From: A07HB70 sp964512675
Lineage (GTDB): Archaea > Halobacteriota > Halobacteria > Halobacteriales > Haloferacaceae
Reading direction: 5' to 3'
DNA length: 64,000 nucleotides
Assembly (NCBI GenBank): GCA_964512675.1
Contig: CAZEJR010000007.1
Location: forward strand, 37,717 to 101,716
The translations under genes and the position numbers were made by a program. Below the pieces are notes generated by a model. That model saw only the letters and a program-made list of their open reading frames with translations. It had not been told where the DNA came from and ran no database searches. This document shows, one piece after another, positions 25,015-33,599 of this stretch; position 1 is the first letter of the stretch; each line of letters opens with the position of its first letter.

Positions 25015-26697
25015 GTGACCGTCGACGCCGTGACCCTGGAGGTGGTCCGGAACGCCTGTACCGCCGTCGCCGAGGAGATGAACGCGACGCTGGTCCGGAC
25101 CAGCTACTCGCCGAACGTGAAAGACCGGCGTGACTGCTCGTGTGCGCTGTTCGACGCCGACGCCGAGATGGTCAGCCAGGCAGAGAACATCCCCGTCCAC
25201 CTCGGCGCGATGCCGTACTCGGTCGCGGCGGCGGTCGATGCGTTCCCGCCGGAGGACCTCGCCGCCGGCGACGCGATCCTGGTCAACGACCCGTTCCACG
25301 GCGGCGCCCACCTGCCCGACCTGACGCTCGTCAGCCCGATTGTCGTCGACGGCGAGGTCGCGGCGTTCGCGGCAAACCGTGCCCACCACGCCGACATCGG
25401 CGGGTCGCAGGCCGGCAGCGTCGCCGCCGACTCCACCGAGGTCTACCAGGAGGGGCTCCGTATCCCCCCGGTCCGGCTGTTCCGCGGCGGCGAACCCGCC
25501 GAGGACGTGCTGTCGATGGTGCTCGCGAACGTCCGGACTCCGGACGAGCGCCGGGGTGACCTCCGGGCACAGCACGCCGCGAACCGGACCGCGGACGAGC
25601 GGTTCCGCGCCCTCCTCGACCGTCACGGCCGTGCGACGCTCCGGAACGCCATGGACGAGATCAAAGACTACTCCGAGCGCCGGATGCGGGCGGAACTCGA
25701 CGCGCTGCCGGACGGCCAGTGGGCGTTCGAGGACGTCCTCGACGACGACGCACAGGGCACCACGGGGATCCGGATCGCCGTCACGGTCGCGATCGACGGC
25801 GACGAACTGACCGTCGACTTCGCCGGGACGGCGGACCAGGCCGACGGCGCCGTCAACGCCCCGCTGGCGGTCACGGCGTCGGCAACCTACCACGCGGTGC
25901 GGTGCGTGACCGACCCCGACATCCCGCCGAACGGCGGCGCCTACCGCCCCGTCACGGTCGACGCGCCGGCTGGCTCGGTGGTGAACGCACAGCCGCCCGC
26001 AGCCGTCGTCGGCGGTAACGTCGAGCTGTCCCAGCGGGTCACGGACGCGCTGCTGGGGGCGTTCGCCGAGGCCGTCCCGGACCGGGCGGTCGCCGCGGGC
26101 CAAGGGACGATGAACAGCGTCACCTTCGGCGGGCGGGACCCGCGAACGGACGAGCCGTTCGCGTTCTACGAGACGATCGGCGGCGGATTCGGCGGCCGCG
26201 ACGGCGCGGACGGGCTGGACGGCGTCCACGTCCACATGTCGAACACGCGCAACACCCCGGTCGAGGTGCTGGAGACGGCCTACCCGCTCCGGGTGCGTCG
26301 GTACGAGTACCGGCCGGACTCCGGCGGCGCGGGCGCCTTCCGCGGCGGCCTCGGTCTCCGCCGGGAGATAGAGGCCCGGGCCGACGGCACGACGTTCAGC
26401 GTGCTGGCAGACCGGCGCCTGACCCCGCCGTACGGGGTCGCCGGCGGCGACCCCGGCGCGACGGGCGCGGACTACGTGATCCGTGACGGCGCCGGCGACG
26501 AGGGCGAGCGCGTGCCCGCCAAGTCGACCCACCGCCTCGACGCCGGCGACGCGGTGCGGGTCGACTCGCCCGGCGCCGGCGGGTTCGGCGACCCCGCCGA
26601 CCGCGACCGCGAGGCGGTCGCGCGGGACTACCGGCACGGGAAGCTCTCTGCCGATCAGGTGCGGGAAGACTACGGGCTGGACCCCGACGAGCTGTAG
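25015..26697 (+). CDS. hyuB: Hydantoinase/oxoprolinase subunit B (HyuB)
   Basis: 560 aa. Partner subunit carrying the hydrolase part. Family marks: VTLEVVRNACTAVAEEMNAT, TSYSPNVKDRRDCSCALFD, ENIPVHLGAMPYSV, ILVNDPFHGGAHLPDLTLV, NRAHHADIGGSQAGS, DFAGTADQADGAVNAPLAVT, GFGGRDGADGLDGVHVHMSN and RGGLGLRREIE. The GTG at 25015 places the first residues exactly at the family N-terminus (TVDAVTLEVV). It forms a two-gene operon with hyuA; intact and full length. Confidence 0.9.
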   Translation: MTVDAVTLEVVRNACTAVAEEMNATLVRTSYSPNVKDRRDCSCALFDADAEMVSQAENIPVHLGAMPYSVAAAVDAFPPEDLAAGDAILVNDPFHGGAHLPDLTLVSPIVVDGEVAAFAANRAHHADIGGSQAGSVAADSTEVYQEGLRIPPVRLFRGGEPAEDVLSMVLANVRTPDERRGDLRAQHAANRTADERFRALLDRHGRATLRNAMDEIKDYSERRMRAELDALPDGQWAFEDVLDDDAQGTTGIRIAVTVAIDGDELTVDFAGTADQADGAVNAPLAVTASATYHAVRCVTDPDIPPNGGAYRPVTVDAPAGSVVNAQPPAAVVGGNVELSQRVTDALLGAFAEAVPDRAVAAGQGTMNSVTFGGRDPRTDEPFAFYETIGGGFGGRDGADGLDGVHVHMSNTRNTPVEVLETAYPLRVRRYEYRPDSGGAGAFRGGLGLRREIEARADGTTFSVLADRRLTPPYGVAGGDPGATGADYVIRDGAGDEGERVPAKSTHRLDAGDAVRVDSPGAGGFGDPADRDREAVARDYRHGKLSADQVREDYGLDPDEL

Positions 26698-27016
26698 GGC
26701 GCCGCACGCCGCCGGGGCACGCCCACGAGTCTCGGTCCCGTCGACAGAGTCCTCGTGACGGGCGGGGAACGGTCGGGTCGGTTCGACGCTTGAGCTCTCC
26801 GGCCGCCGGCCGTGTCGCCGCCTCGTCGACGAACCCCCGCGTCACGGGTCGCGCCCGTCGCCGACCGCTGTCGTGTTCGCTCGACAGCCCGTCGTGATCG
26901 CAACTGCCAGTATCGACCCTGCAGAACCCGAGTGCGGACGTGCGCCGTTCCATACGGATGCGGGTCTGGCGACACAGCCGCATCAGCGTCGTGTTCGACG
27001 GGTGCGCCCGTCCGGC
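26698..27016. other. Intergenic region downstream of hyuB
   Basis: About 320 bp between convergent genes. No protein-like frame, RNA gene or clear terminator was recognised. Confidence 0.45.
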
Positions 27017-27682
27017 TCAGTCGTCCGAGACGGACGCCGACCGCTCGAACGGGTACGGCGGCAGCCGGAGGTCGTCGAGGTCGGGGAGGTGCTTGACGTT
27101 GTAGACGAGCCTCAGTACGTCTGTCGCCGGCACGGCCATGCACGACAGCCGGAGCCCACGGTCGAGCAGCTCGTCCGGAAGGACGTGGTCGACGGTCATC
27201 GTCACCTCGCCCTCGACCACCCTGACGGCGCAGTTGGCACACGCCCCGCCGCGACAGGCGAACGGCCAGACGTGGCCCGCCTCCTCGGCGCTGACGAGGA
27301 GGTACTCCTCCGGGTCGGCGGTGAACCGCCCGTAGTCCGCCGGCTCCAGGTCTGCCGCCGCCGCCCGCTCGAACAGGTCGTCGTCGTCGAGCGACCAGCC
27401 GTGGTCGTCGAGGACGTCGTAGTTCAGGTACTCGACGTCGACCGTCGGGTCGTCGGGGTCCGGCGTCTGCTCCCACGCCGCAGCCGACTCTGCGGTCTCG
27501 TTCCCGTCGTCGGGGACGTCGCCGTCGAGAATCGCCTGATACGCGGCCCGGACGCGCTGGAACTCCCGTGGCGACCCGCCGTGGTCGGGGTGGGCCGTCT
27601 TGATCCGGCGCCGGTACGCGCGCTCGACCGTCTCGGGGTCTGCGCTCGCGTCGACGCCGAGCACCGCGAACGGGCTATCCAC
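27017..27682 (-). CDS. J-domain and plant-type [2Fe-2S] ferredoxin fusion protein
   Basis: 221 aa, GTG start. Residues 1-55 are a J-domain (SPFAVLGVDASADPETVERA, then RRRIKTAHPDHGG with the HPD tripeptide). An acidic linker and the halophilic ferredoxin body follow (VEYLNYDVLDDHGWSLDDDD). The cluster ligands are CRGGACANC near residue 150 and a fourth Cys in LRLSCMAV. Such haloarchaeal ferredoxins carry electrons for 2-oxoacid and other oxidoreductases; the J-domain suggests docking to DnaK. The in-frame sequence before the GTG is Arg/Pro-rich and not family-like. Confidence 0.88.
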   Translation of the reverse strand: MDSPFAVLGVDASADPETVERAYRRRIKTAHPDHGGSPREFQRVRAAYQAILDGDVPDDGNETAESAAAWEQTPDPDDPTVDVEYLNYDVLDDHGWSLDDDDLFERAAAADLEPADYGRFTADPEEYLLVSAEEAGHVWPFACRGGACANCAVRVVEGEVTMTVDHVLPDELLDRGLRLSCMAVPATDVLRLVYNVKHLPDLDDLRLPPYPFERSASVSDD

Positions 27683-27835
27683 GCGTGTGGCTGGCCGCCG
27701 GCGCTCAAAACGCTCTCGTTCGGCGGTGGGCGCGGGACCGCTCGGCCGAACAGACCGCACCCCCCGGCGACCGGACAGGCGACGACGGTGACCGTACCGG
27801 GTCTGCCGGCGACCCCGACACGGCTCTCCGGCGGT

Positions 27836-27849
27836 TTAGGCAACCCAAA
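27836..27849. promoter_or_regulatory. Candidate metal-repressor operator before the ZIP transporter
   Basis: TTAGGCAACCCAAA is a near-palindrome (TTAGG, 3 bp, CCCAA) similar to the TTAGG...CCTAA sites of haloarchaeal DtxR-family (Idr/SirR) repressors. It overlaps the 10-mer CAACCCAAAT also found before cbiT. A second, wider dyad CCAAAT-n11-ATTTGG covers 27845-27867. It lies about 55-70 bp before the ZIP start codon. Confidence 0.4.
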
Positions 27850-27902
27850 TATAGTTTTTTGATTTGGAAACTCGTATTAGCGTTGCCCGTATAGTGTCTC
27901 GC

Positions 27903-28844
27903 ATGGGCGGTGGTGTGCTGGGGGTGCTCCCGGCTGGCGTCGACGCGGGCGCCGTCGTGTTCGTGTTCGTCGCCGGACTGGTCACCGCCGTCGCGACGGG
28001 GCTGGGCGCGGTGCCGTTTTTCGTGTTCGACGAGATCAGCGACCGCTGGAACGTCGCTCTCTGGGGTGTCGCCTCGGGGATCATGCTCGCAGCGTCGGGC
28101 TTCGGCCTCCTCGTCGAGGGACTGGCAGCGTCGACCGGGCTGCCGACGATGCTCGGCGGCGGCGTGGTGGCCGGCGTGCTGCTGGTGGTTCTCGCCGACA
28201 CCGTCCTCGACCGGGTCGACATCGGCGGCCACACGGGTGCCGCCGGCGACGACCTCGCGGTGGTCGGCGGGTCCGGCGGACAGGACGCCAGTGTGGCCTA
28301 CGGCGACGAGCCCGGCGTCGAGACGACCGTTTCGACGGCTGTCGCCGAGGGCGACCTCCGGAAGCTGGTGTTGATCCTGGGGGTGCTGACCGTCCACTCG
28401 TTTCCCGAGGGCGTCGCGGTCGGCGTCTCCTTCGCCGACCTCGGACTGGAGGGCGGCGTCGTGGTGTTCGGGCTGGTCGTCCCCGTACTGGCGGTGTTCA
28501 TGACCGTCGCTATCTCGATCCACAACGTCCCCGAGGGGGTCGCCGTCTCGATCCCGCTGCGGTCGATGGACGTCGGCGAGTGGCGGATGGTCGGCGCGGC
28601 GGTGTTCTCCTCGCTCCCGCAGCCGGTCGGCGCGGTGCTCGCGTTCGTCTTCGTCCGGTGGGCCCGGACGTTCCTGCCGTTCGGCTTCGGATTCGCCGCC
28701 GGCGCGATGGTCTACCTCGTGGTCGCCGAGTTCATTCCCGAGGCGCTCGCAGTCGGGGCCGGGGTCGACGGCGGTGGCCGCCGGGAGCTGGCCGCCGGGC
28801 TCCTCGGTGGTGTCGCAGCCATGCTTCCCCTGCTGGTCGTGTGA
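27903..28844 (+). CDS. ZIP-family divalent metal transporter
   Basis: 313 aa with about eight membrane helices. Helix IV and V signatures HSFPEGVAVG and SIHNVPEGVAVS carry the paired His/Glu metal ligands of ZIP permeases (zinc, iron or other divalent ions). A soluble, Asp/Gly-rich loop (about residues 95-150) with HTGAAGDD lies between helices III and IV. ATG 27903 was chosen; an earlier in-frame ATG would place codons inside the AT-rich promoter. It stands alone behind a possible DtxR-type operator, suggesting metal-dependent control. Confidence 0.88.
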   Translation: MGGGVLGVLPAGVDAGAVVFVFVAGLVTAVATGLGAVPFFVFDEISDRWNVALWGVASGIMLAASGFGLLVEGLAASTGLPTMLGGGVVAGVLLVVLADTVLDRVDIGGHTGAAGDDLAVVGGSGGQDASVAYGDEPGVETTVSTAVAEGDLRKLVLILGVLTVHSFPEGVAVGVSFADLGLEGGVVVFGLVVPVLAVFMTVAISIHNVPEGVAVSIPLRSMDVGEWRMVGAAVFSSLPQPVGAVLAFVFVRWARTFLPFGFGFAAGAMVYLVVAEFIPEALAVGAGVDGGGRRELAAGLLGGVAAMLPLLVV

Positions 28845-29098
28845 GTCTCCGGTCCGTACGGTGCGACGCGGCGGACTGCCGCCGAGCAGACAGCCGTCCC
28901 CCTCGCCCGGCGCCTCGCTCTGTGGCGTCTCGCCGGTCTGGGCGTCGAGCGGCGCGAGGTCCGTGTCCACGGCCTTCGCCGACGTAGAACCCCACGGGGG
29001 ACGAACTACTGCGGTGCCGGGATCCGAGTCACACTCCGGACGTTCGGCCGACGCGCCCCTCGACACGGGACGACGTGCTCGTGGCGGTCGACCGAGTA
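28845..29098. other. Intergenic region after the ZIP gene
   Basis: About 250 bp of GC-rich sequence with no credible gene. It ends in the promoter of the next regulator. Confidence 0.4.
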
Positions 29099-29114
29099 TT
29101 GCGCAACGTATATC
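29099..29114 (+). promoter_or_regulatory. Promoter and TTGCGCAA palindrome before the HTH gene
   Basis: An 8-bp perfect palindrome TTGCGCAA (29099-29106) abuts a TATA box (gtatatc, 29108-29114) 25 bp before the ATG. The position would suit autoregulation. Confidence 0.45.
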
Positions 29115-29138
29115 AGACGATCGGTCGTATCACGTCGT

Positions 29139-29540
29139 ATGCCGGACTCGATGGTCGAACACCTGCGTGGGGAGATGGAGTGCGAGGGACTGCTGGAGTG
29201 TTTCTACGGTCTCAAGCCGCTGGACCGCGAGGTGTTCGGCGTGCTCGTCGACGCGGCGGACCCGCTGACCGTCGACGAGGTCGCGGCAGCCGTCGACCGC
29301 GAGCGGTCGACCGCCTACCGGTCGGTCCGGCGGCTCCACGACGCGGGGTTCGTCGAGCAGGACCAGGTCAACTACGACTCCGGGAGCTACTACCACGTCT
29401 ACTCGCCGACGCCCGCCGAGGAGGTCGCCGACGACCTCCAGCGGACGCTCAACGACTGGTACGCGGAGATGGGGCAGCTGATCGCGGAGTTCGAGCGGAA
29501 GTACGACGACGCCGCGACGACCCCGCCGGCGGAGTCCTGA
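29139..29540 (+). CDS. Helix-turn-helix (TrmB-like) transcriptional regulator
   Basis: 133 aa. The winged-helix core (residues about 20-85) reads LECFYGLKPLDREVFGVLVD, DEVAAAVDRERSTAYRSVRR and LHDAGFVEQDQV, with a wing YDSGSYYHVYSPTPAE. A C-terminal helix (LQRTLNDWYAEMGQLIAEFE) may dimerise. There are two Cys near the start (MECEGLLECF) that could sense redox or sulfur. It is convergent with the BASS-type permease 8 bp away; thioredoxin and a DUF2892 remnant are close. It probably controls this group. A start at the second Met (29151) is possible. Confidence 0.75.
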   Translation: MPDSMVEHLRGEMECEGLLECFYGLKPLDREVFGVLVDAADPLTVDEVAAAVDRERSTAYRSVRRLHDAGFVEQDQVNYDSGSYYHVYSPTPAEEVADDLQRTLNDWYAEMGQLIAEFERKYDDAATTPPAES

Positions 29541-29548
29541 GCCGTCGG

Positions 29549-30553
29549 TCAGACGAGACGGTCGAGCGTCTCGCGAACGGACCGGCCCTCGCCGACGACG
29601 TCGCGGCGGTAGTGTACGTACACTGCCCCGAGCGGCGGCTGGATCACGTACGCGAGGGCGACCGGAAGGACGGCCTCGGCGGGAACACTCGGCGCGGCGA
29701 CGACGACTGCCACCGCGATCGAGAGGTTGCGCATACTCGTCGCGTACACCAGCGCGACCGCCCGTCCGGGGTCGAGGAGCGTCCGCCCCAGACCCGCGCC
29801 GACCGCGAGAACGCCCGCGTAGAACAGCACCAGCGGGACGACCGTACTGGCGGAGGCGAGCGGGTCTGCGAGAATCTGTCTCGACCGCATCGCCATCGCG
29901 ACGAAGACGATCAGCACCACGCCAAGGGAGCTGAGACCGCCGAACGTCGGCTTCAGGCGCGCGAACCTCTCGGCTCCGTAGCGCCGGAGCAGCACGCGAC
30001 GGGTGACGTTCCCCGCGACCATCGGACCGACGACCACCTGTGCCAGCTGTCGGTAGAGCGCGGTCGGGTCGAAGGCGACGCTCGCCGGCACCAGCACGGA
30101 GAGGTACGCCGGCAGGACGGCGACGGCGACTACGAGGTTGACCGCCATCGCGACCAGCGCGCTCTCCAGGTCGCCGTCGGCCAGGCCGGTCCACGCAGCG
30201 GTCATGCCGGAGGTTGGAATCAGGGCGACGAAGTACAGCCCCAGCGCGTACTCGGCACTCCCGCCGAAGAACGTCCGTGCGAGCGCGACGGCCAGCAGCG
30301 GCGCGACGCCGAAGTTCACCAGTAGGCTCAGTCCTACCGGGCGCGCGTGTCCGGAGACGTTCAGCACCTCCTTCAGGTCGATGTTGATCATCATCGGGTA
30401 GATCATCAGAAAGAGGATCGGCACGACCGCGGCGCGCAGGAGGGCCGTCGTCCCCGCGTCCGTTCCCTGCCCGAACGCCAGTCCGACCGCGAGCGACGCG
30501 ACGACGACGTAGATCAGGTTTCCCTTTAGGACGGTGAGCGCGTCCCGGATCAC
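29549..30553 (-). CDS. BASS/ACR3-type membrane transporter
   Basis: 334 aa with about ten membrane helices. Features of the bile-acid:sodium symporter/arsenite ACR3 superfamily: LFLMIYPMMINIDLKEVLN in the first third, LIPTSGMTAAWTGLADGD in the middle, and YATSMRNLSIAVAVVV near the C-terminus. The ACR3 catalytic Cys is not evident, so the substrate (arsenite, sulfite or another anion) is open. GTG 30553 was chosen: GGAG lies 9 bases before it and the TATA/dyad region at 30620-30651 leaves a leader of about 50 nt. A longer frame to 30649 would start inside that promoter. Confidence 0.8.
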   Translation of the reverse strand: MIRDALTVLKGNLIYVVVASLAVGLAFGQGTDAGTTALLRAAVVPILFLMIYPMMINIDLKEVLNVSGHARPVGLSLLVNFGVAPLLAVALARTFFGGSAEYALGLYFVALIPTSGMTAAWTGLADGDLESALVAMAVNLVVAVAVLPAYLSVLVPASVAFDPTALYRQLAQVVVGPMVAGNVTRRVLLRRYGAERFARLKPTFGGLSSLGVVLIVFVAMAMRSRQILADPLASASTVVPLVLFYAGVLAVGAGLGRTLLDPGRAVALVYATSMRNLSIAVAVVVAAPSVPAEAVLPVALAYVIQPPLGAVYVHYRRDVVGEGRSVRETLDRLV

Positions 30554-30619
30554 TCGCCGTCTCTCCAGTCGGTCACGGCGGTCGGTCGACGGCTCCCGGG
30601 TGGCGACACGGCGTCGACG

Positions 30620-30651
30620 TTCACACAGTGTATATTGTGAATTACACACAA
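30620..30651. promoter_or_regulatory. Nested dyads in the BASS-transporter promoter
   Basis: Three overlapping inverted repeats: TTCACA-n10-TGTGAA (30620-30641), GTGTA-n10-TACAC (30628-30647) and TTGTG-n7-CACAA (30635-30651). They cover the TATA box (tatatt on plus). Related TTGTG/CACAA half sites precede the thioredoxin gene. A repressor site for the HTH protein at 29.1 kb is plausible. Confidence 0.45.
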
Positions 30652-30766
30652 GAATGTTTCGTCGTCCGGGCCGCCGAGCGGCGGCGCTCCGTCGACGGGT
30701 ACGGTGTGTCGTCGCGGTCCGGACACACGGGTCGGCGAGGCGCGTGCCGGGCCCGAGGGCCGCCGT

Positions 30767-31213
30767 CTACGCGTACCGGTCGATCAGCGACCGTAGCTCC
30801 GCCTCACTGCGCGCGCCGGCCAGCCGCTCGACCTGCTCGCCGCCGGCGAACAGCGCCAGCGTCGGCACGCTCCGGACGCCGAACTGCTCGGCCAGCCGCC
30901 GGTTCGCGTCGATATCCACCGTCGCGACGGTCGCGGGCGTCTCGGCCGCCAGCCGCTCGACGACCGGCGCCAGCGTCTTGCACGGTCCACACCAGTCGGC
31001 GTAGAAGTCGACGAGCACGACGCCGGCTGCCTCGAGCAGCCCGTCGAGGTCGTCGCGCCCGTCGACGTGGACCGGCTCCGTGTGCTCGGCGCGGCTCCCG
31101 GTCGACCGGGCCGGGGGTTCCGTGTCTGACCCCTCCTCGCCGTGGCGCTCGCGCAGCGCTGCCAGCTTCTGTGCTCTGATGCGTGCCCGCTCCTCTTCCG
31201 GATCGGAACTCAT
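30767..31213 (-). CDS. trxA: Thioredoxin with a charged N-terminal extension
   Basis: 148 aa. The thioredoxin fold occupies residues about 48-148: VVLVDFYADWCGPCKTLAPV with the CGPC redox site, VDIDANRRLAEQFGVRSVPT with the cis-Pro, and LFAGGEQVERLAGA. The first 45 residues are charged and helical (RARIRAQKLAALRERHG), as in several haloarchaeal thioredoxins. It is a general thiol-disulfide reductant. The promoter TATA (actaatg on minus, about 31240) suits a leaderless start at 31213. Neighbours suggest a role with the sulfur or arsenic-type transporter. Confidence 0.92.
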   Translation of the reverse strand: MSSDPEEERARIRAQKLAALRERHGEEGSDTEPPARSTGSRAEHTEPVHVDGRDDLDGLLEAAGVVLVDFYADWCGPCKTLAPVVERLAAETPATVATVDIDANRRLAEQFGVRSVPTLALFAGGEQVERLAGARSEAELRSLIDRYA

Positions 31214-31246
31214 CGGCCCCGCGTACGGTTCACGGCCACATTAGTA

Positions 31247-31265
31247 TTGTGTAGCGTCGACACAA
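31247..31265. promoter_or_regulatory. Dyad upstream of thioredoxin
   Basis: TTGTGT-n7-ACACAA is a perfect 6-bp-arm inverted repeat just upstream of the trx TATA box. It shares TTGTG/CACAA half sites with the transporter promoter at 30.6 kb. Confidence 0.45.
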
Positions 31266-31273
31266 CGATACGG

Positions 31274-31485
31274 TCAGTCCGCCCCGACCACCCGGCTGTA
31301 GACGGTCTCTGCCGGACGGAGTCCGGTGAACGTGCTCTGGATCAGGTTCGCGCCGACGAACGCGGCGGGTAGGTAGCCGAGCGGGTCGACGAACAGGCCG
31401 AGCGCGGGCGAGGAGGACGACTGTGCCGGCGAGCCGGCGGACGAACGTTTCTGACGACGTCGTGTTCGAACTGGGCTATACTCAC
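31274..31485 (-). pseudogene. DUF2892 membrane-protein remnant with two frameshifts
   Basis: From GTG 31485 the pieces in three frames are VSIAQFEHDVVRNV, then VRRLAGTVVLLA, then ALGLFVDPLGYLPAAFVGA followed by NLIQSTFTGLRPAETVYSR and a TGA. Together they rebuild a DUF2892 protein (its NVGxxDRxxR-like start, two helices, and C-terminal TG..PAE). Two single-base indels, near 31440 and 31412, break it. The usual Cys of GxCP is Arg here. It is a remnant of a second sulfur-related DUF2892 gene. Confidence 0.65.
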
Positions 31486-31799
31486 TAAACTATCTCGACG
31501 GACAGCCGCTCCGGACCACCACACGCCGTCTCCGGGGTCGCCGGTCGCCGCTACGTCGCCTCGGGCTCGGCGCCCGACGACGCGCCCCTGTACGGCGCCG
31601 TCGCCGTTCGATACCGCCGGACCCCATCGCAGCGGTCTGATCTGTCGACGCGTCGGTGCTCGTCTGTCGCCGTCGAGGTGTCGCGGCCACACTGTCGCTC
31701 GGTGCCACGTCTGCTCGCGCCAGTACAACGGCCACCCGTCCGTGTGGCCGCGTTCCACGACCGCTGTGGGTCTATGTACCACGGGTGTGTCCCCCGTGT
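31486..31799. other. Non-coding stretch
   Basis: About 310 bp. Open frames here are Arg/Ser-rich shadows. A TATA-like sequence is not obvious and no repeat or RNA gene was recognised. Confidence 0.4.
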
Positions 31800-32204
31800 A
31801 TGGCATCGGGATATCCGAGTCGCCAGCCGGTCGAAGAGATCCAGGCCACTGTCGGGTCGATCAAGAAGATGCTCGTGGTCGGTGCCGTCTTCGCCGCCGT
31901 GGGCTACCTCCTGATCGGTGCGGCGCTCTTTTTCGAGCTGACGCAGTTCCACCCGCTCCTCGAGAGCTACTTCAGCTCGTTCCCCGACACCAGCCTCGCC
32001 GGCGGCAGCGGCGGGACCCGTGGCGCGGCGGTCAACGGCGCGCTCGCGAGCATCCACAAGTGGCCCTCGACGCTGCTGTGGCTCAAGCTCGGCGGGATCG
32101 GCCACATCCTCCTGGGCATCTTCATCGCCCTGGCCGCGATCGTGCGGGCGCTGAGCATGATGCCCCACCGGCTCGGCTACGAGATGGAACGCGCACAGGA
32201 CTGA
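31800..32204 (+). CDS. Small membrane protein, unknown family
   Basis: 134 aa. After a cytoplasmic N-terminus (SRQPVEEIQATVGSIKKML) there are two clear membrane helices: VVGAVFAAVGYLLIGAALFF (about 27-46) and KLGGIGHILLGIFIALAAIV (about 97-116). Between them is a Ser/Gly-rich external loop (SFPDTSLAGGSGGTRG). It ends with a charged tail HRLGYEMERAQD. ATG 31800 gives a sensible start just before the first helix; upstream in-frame codons are Arg/Thr-rich. I do not recognise the family. Confidence 0.7.
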   Translation: MASGYPSRQPVEEIQATVGSIKKMLVVGAVFAAVGYLLIGAALFFELTQFHPLLESYFSSFPDTSLAGGSGGTRGAAVNGALASIHKWPSTLLWLKLGGIGHILLGIFIALAAIVRALSMMPHRLGYEMERAQD

Positions 32205-32249
32205 CGCGGTCGACACCACGTTCTCTCCTCTCGACGGCACACGAACAGT

Positions 32250-32602
32250 ATGAACGTCACCCGTGCGACCGGCAGCGCGCTCGCTGGCGGGTTCGTACTG
32301 GTCCTCGTCCTGCTCTACCGCGATCCGCCGACGGCGTCGACGCCGCGACCGGAGGTCTCGCGTCGCTCGTCTACTTCGTCGTCCTCCCCGTCGGCGGAGT
32401 GCTCGCCGGTGCGTACGCCTACGCGGGCGGGCCGTACAGCACGCTCCCCCTGTTTCTGTTCGGGACCTATCTCGGCGTGTTCGGCCTCGCGCTGGCGCTC
32501 GGGAGTGCTCTCGCCCCGACCCCGGCTGGACTCCCACTCGGCGTCGGCCTCGCCGTTCTCGCGCTCTCGCTCGTGACGCTGGTGGGGAGTGTCGTCCGGT
32601 GA
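32250..32602 (+). pseudogene. Membrane protein split by a single-base frameshift
   Basis: The frame from ATG 32250 reads MNVTRATGSALAGGFVLVLV with a hydrophobic start, then turns to Ser/Thr/Pro noise near 32328. One missing base there brings in the second frame: DGVDAATGGLASLVYFVVLP, VGGVLAGAYAYAGG, LFLFGTYLGVFGLALALGSA and GVGLAVLALSLVTLVGSVV to a stop at 32602. The rebuilt protein would have four helices and about 117 residues. It could be a recent mutation or a sequence error. Confidence 0.65.
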
Positions 32603-32688
32603 CGTCGACGGTCGTCGGCGACCTCTCGGGGTCGTCGTTCGACTGATGACGGTGTTCGACCACGGACCCCACGCGACGCGTGGAGACG

Positions 32689-33021
32689 AGCCGTCACACC
32701 CGGGCCGGGCGTCGGGGACCCGGTGTCGCGCGCATTCCGTCGCCGACGGGGACGACGTCGGTCAGACCGCACTCCGCGACGCCACGGTGAACGGGACGCT
32801 CGACCTCTCGGACGGACGGTTCGGGCCTCCGGGTCCGCCCGGAGAGCAGCGCAGAGTGCCGCCTCGGCGGCGCGACCGTCCCGACCAGCCGCGGACGGCA
32901 CGGCCTCACGGACACGGTCGTCGGCGACGTCGGCCGCGCAATCGCCGCCTCGGAGGGGCTCGCGGGCGCGCTCCTGGCCGCCGTGTTCGTCCGCTCGCTG
33001 GGCCGACGCGTGACGCGGTGA
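32689..33021 (+). pseudogene. Degenerate coding remnant
   Basis: Short protein-like pieces in separate frames: QTALRDATVNGTLDLSDGRF near 32765 and LTDTVVGDVGRAIAASEGLA running to a TGA at 33021 through a hydrophobic GALLAAVFVRSL. Repeated hydrophobic-x-Gly-x-Leu spacing in the first piece hints at a pentapeptide-like protein, but this is weak. No intact gene exists here. Confidence 0.3.
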
Positions 33022-33149
33022 TCGGCCGGTCGACTCGCCGAGCCCGGCAACGACAGGACGACGGGCATCGGCCCCGCACGACGACGCTGGGTCTCGCGCG
33101 CCGAACACTGTGGCCTGTACCTCCCGGAACGCCCGCCGGGGAGCGACAG

Positions 33150-33580
33150 CACCAGCGCGACAGGAGACGGCGTAGAGGCCGCCCCAGACTGTCACGTGCT
33201 GGCAGGACAGCGCCACCGTCCGCTCGCCTTCGAGGCTGGTCGCCGAGACGAGCGGGTACGTGGTGGCCGCACGGACGGCGGCGTCGGGGACCGTGCCGGA
33301 GAGCACCAGCCCGGCGTGCCGGACGAACGCGTCGATGCCCACCTCGGCGCCGACGAGGACGTACAGCGTCGTCGTTCCGTCGAAGATAACCGCCGGCAGC
33401 AAGACGGTCGGGATCGGCCCCTCGGTGAGCACGAGGTCGAACGAGAGTCCCGCCGCCGACACGGCCCCCGACGAGGACGGGCACGCTCGCGAACGCGACG
33501 CGGTCCCGGACGAGGACGGACGGTCGGCGCCGGGGTGAACACGCCGAGGACGCTCGGCAGGAGCGCCGTGAGGCCGCTCG
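33150..33580 (-). pseudogene. Broken membrane-protein gene
   Basis: On the minus strand the pieces are GLTALLPSVLGVFTPAPTV, then VLVRDRVAFASVPVLVG, then SAAGLSFDLVLTEGPIPTVL and LPAVIFDGTTTLYVLVGAEV, continuing with DAFVRHAGLVLSGTVPDAAV and SCQHVTVWGGLYAVSCRAG. They lie in three frames. Downstream the frame becomes Arg-rich noise with no stop at a natural end. The family was not recognised. Confidence 0.45.
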
Positions 33581-33599
33581 TCGGTCCGGTCTGTCGACG

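Noticed and set aside
30554..30649. A longer N-terminus for the BASS-type transporter starting at GTG 30649
   Set aside because: That codon lies within the TATA/dyad region, and a GTG at 30553 has a Shine-Dalgarno block at proper distance.
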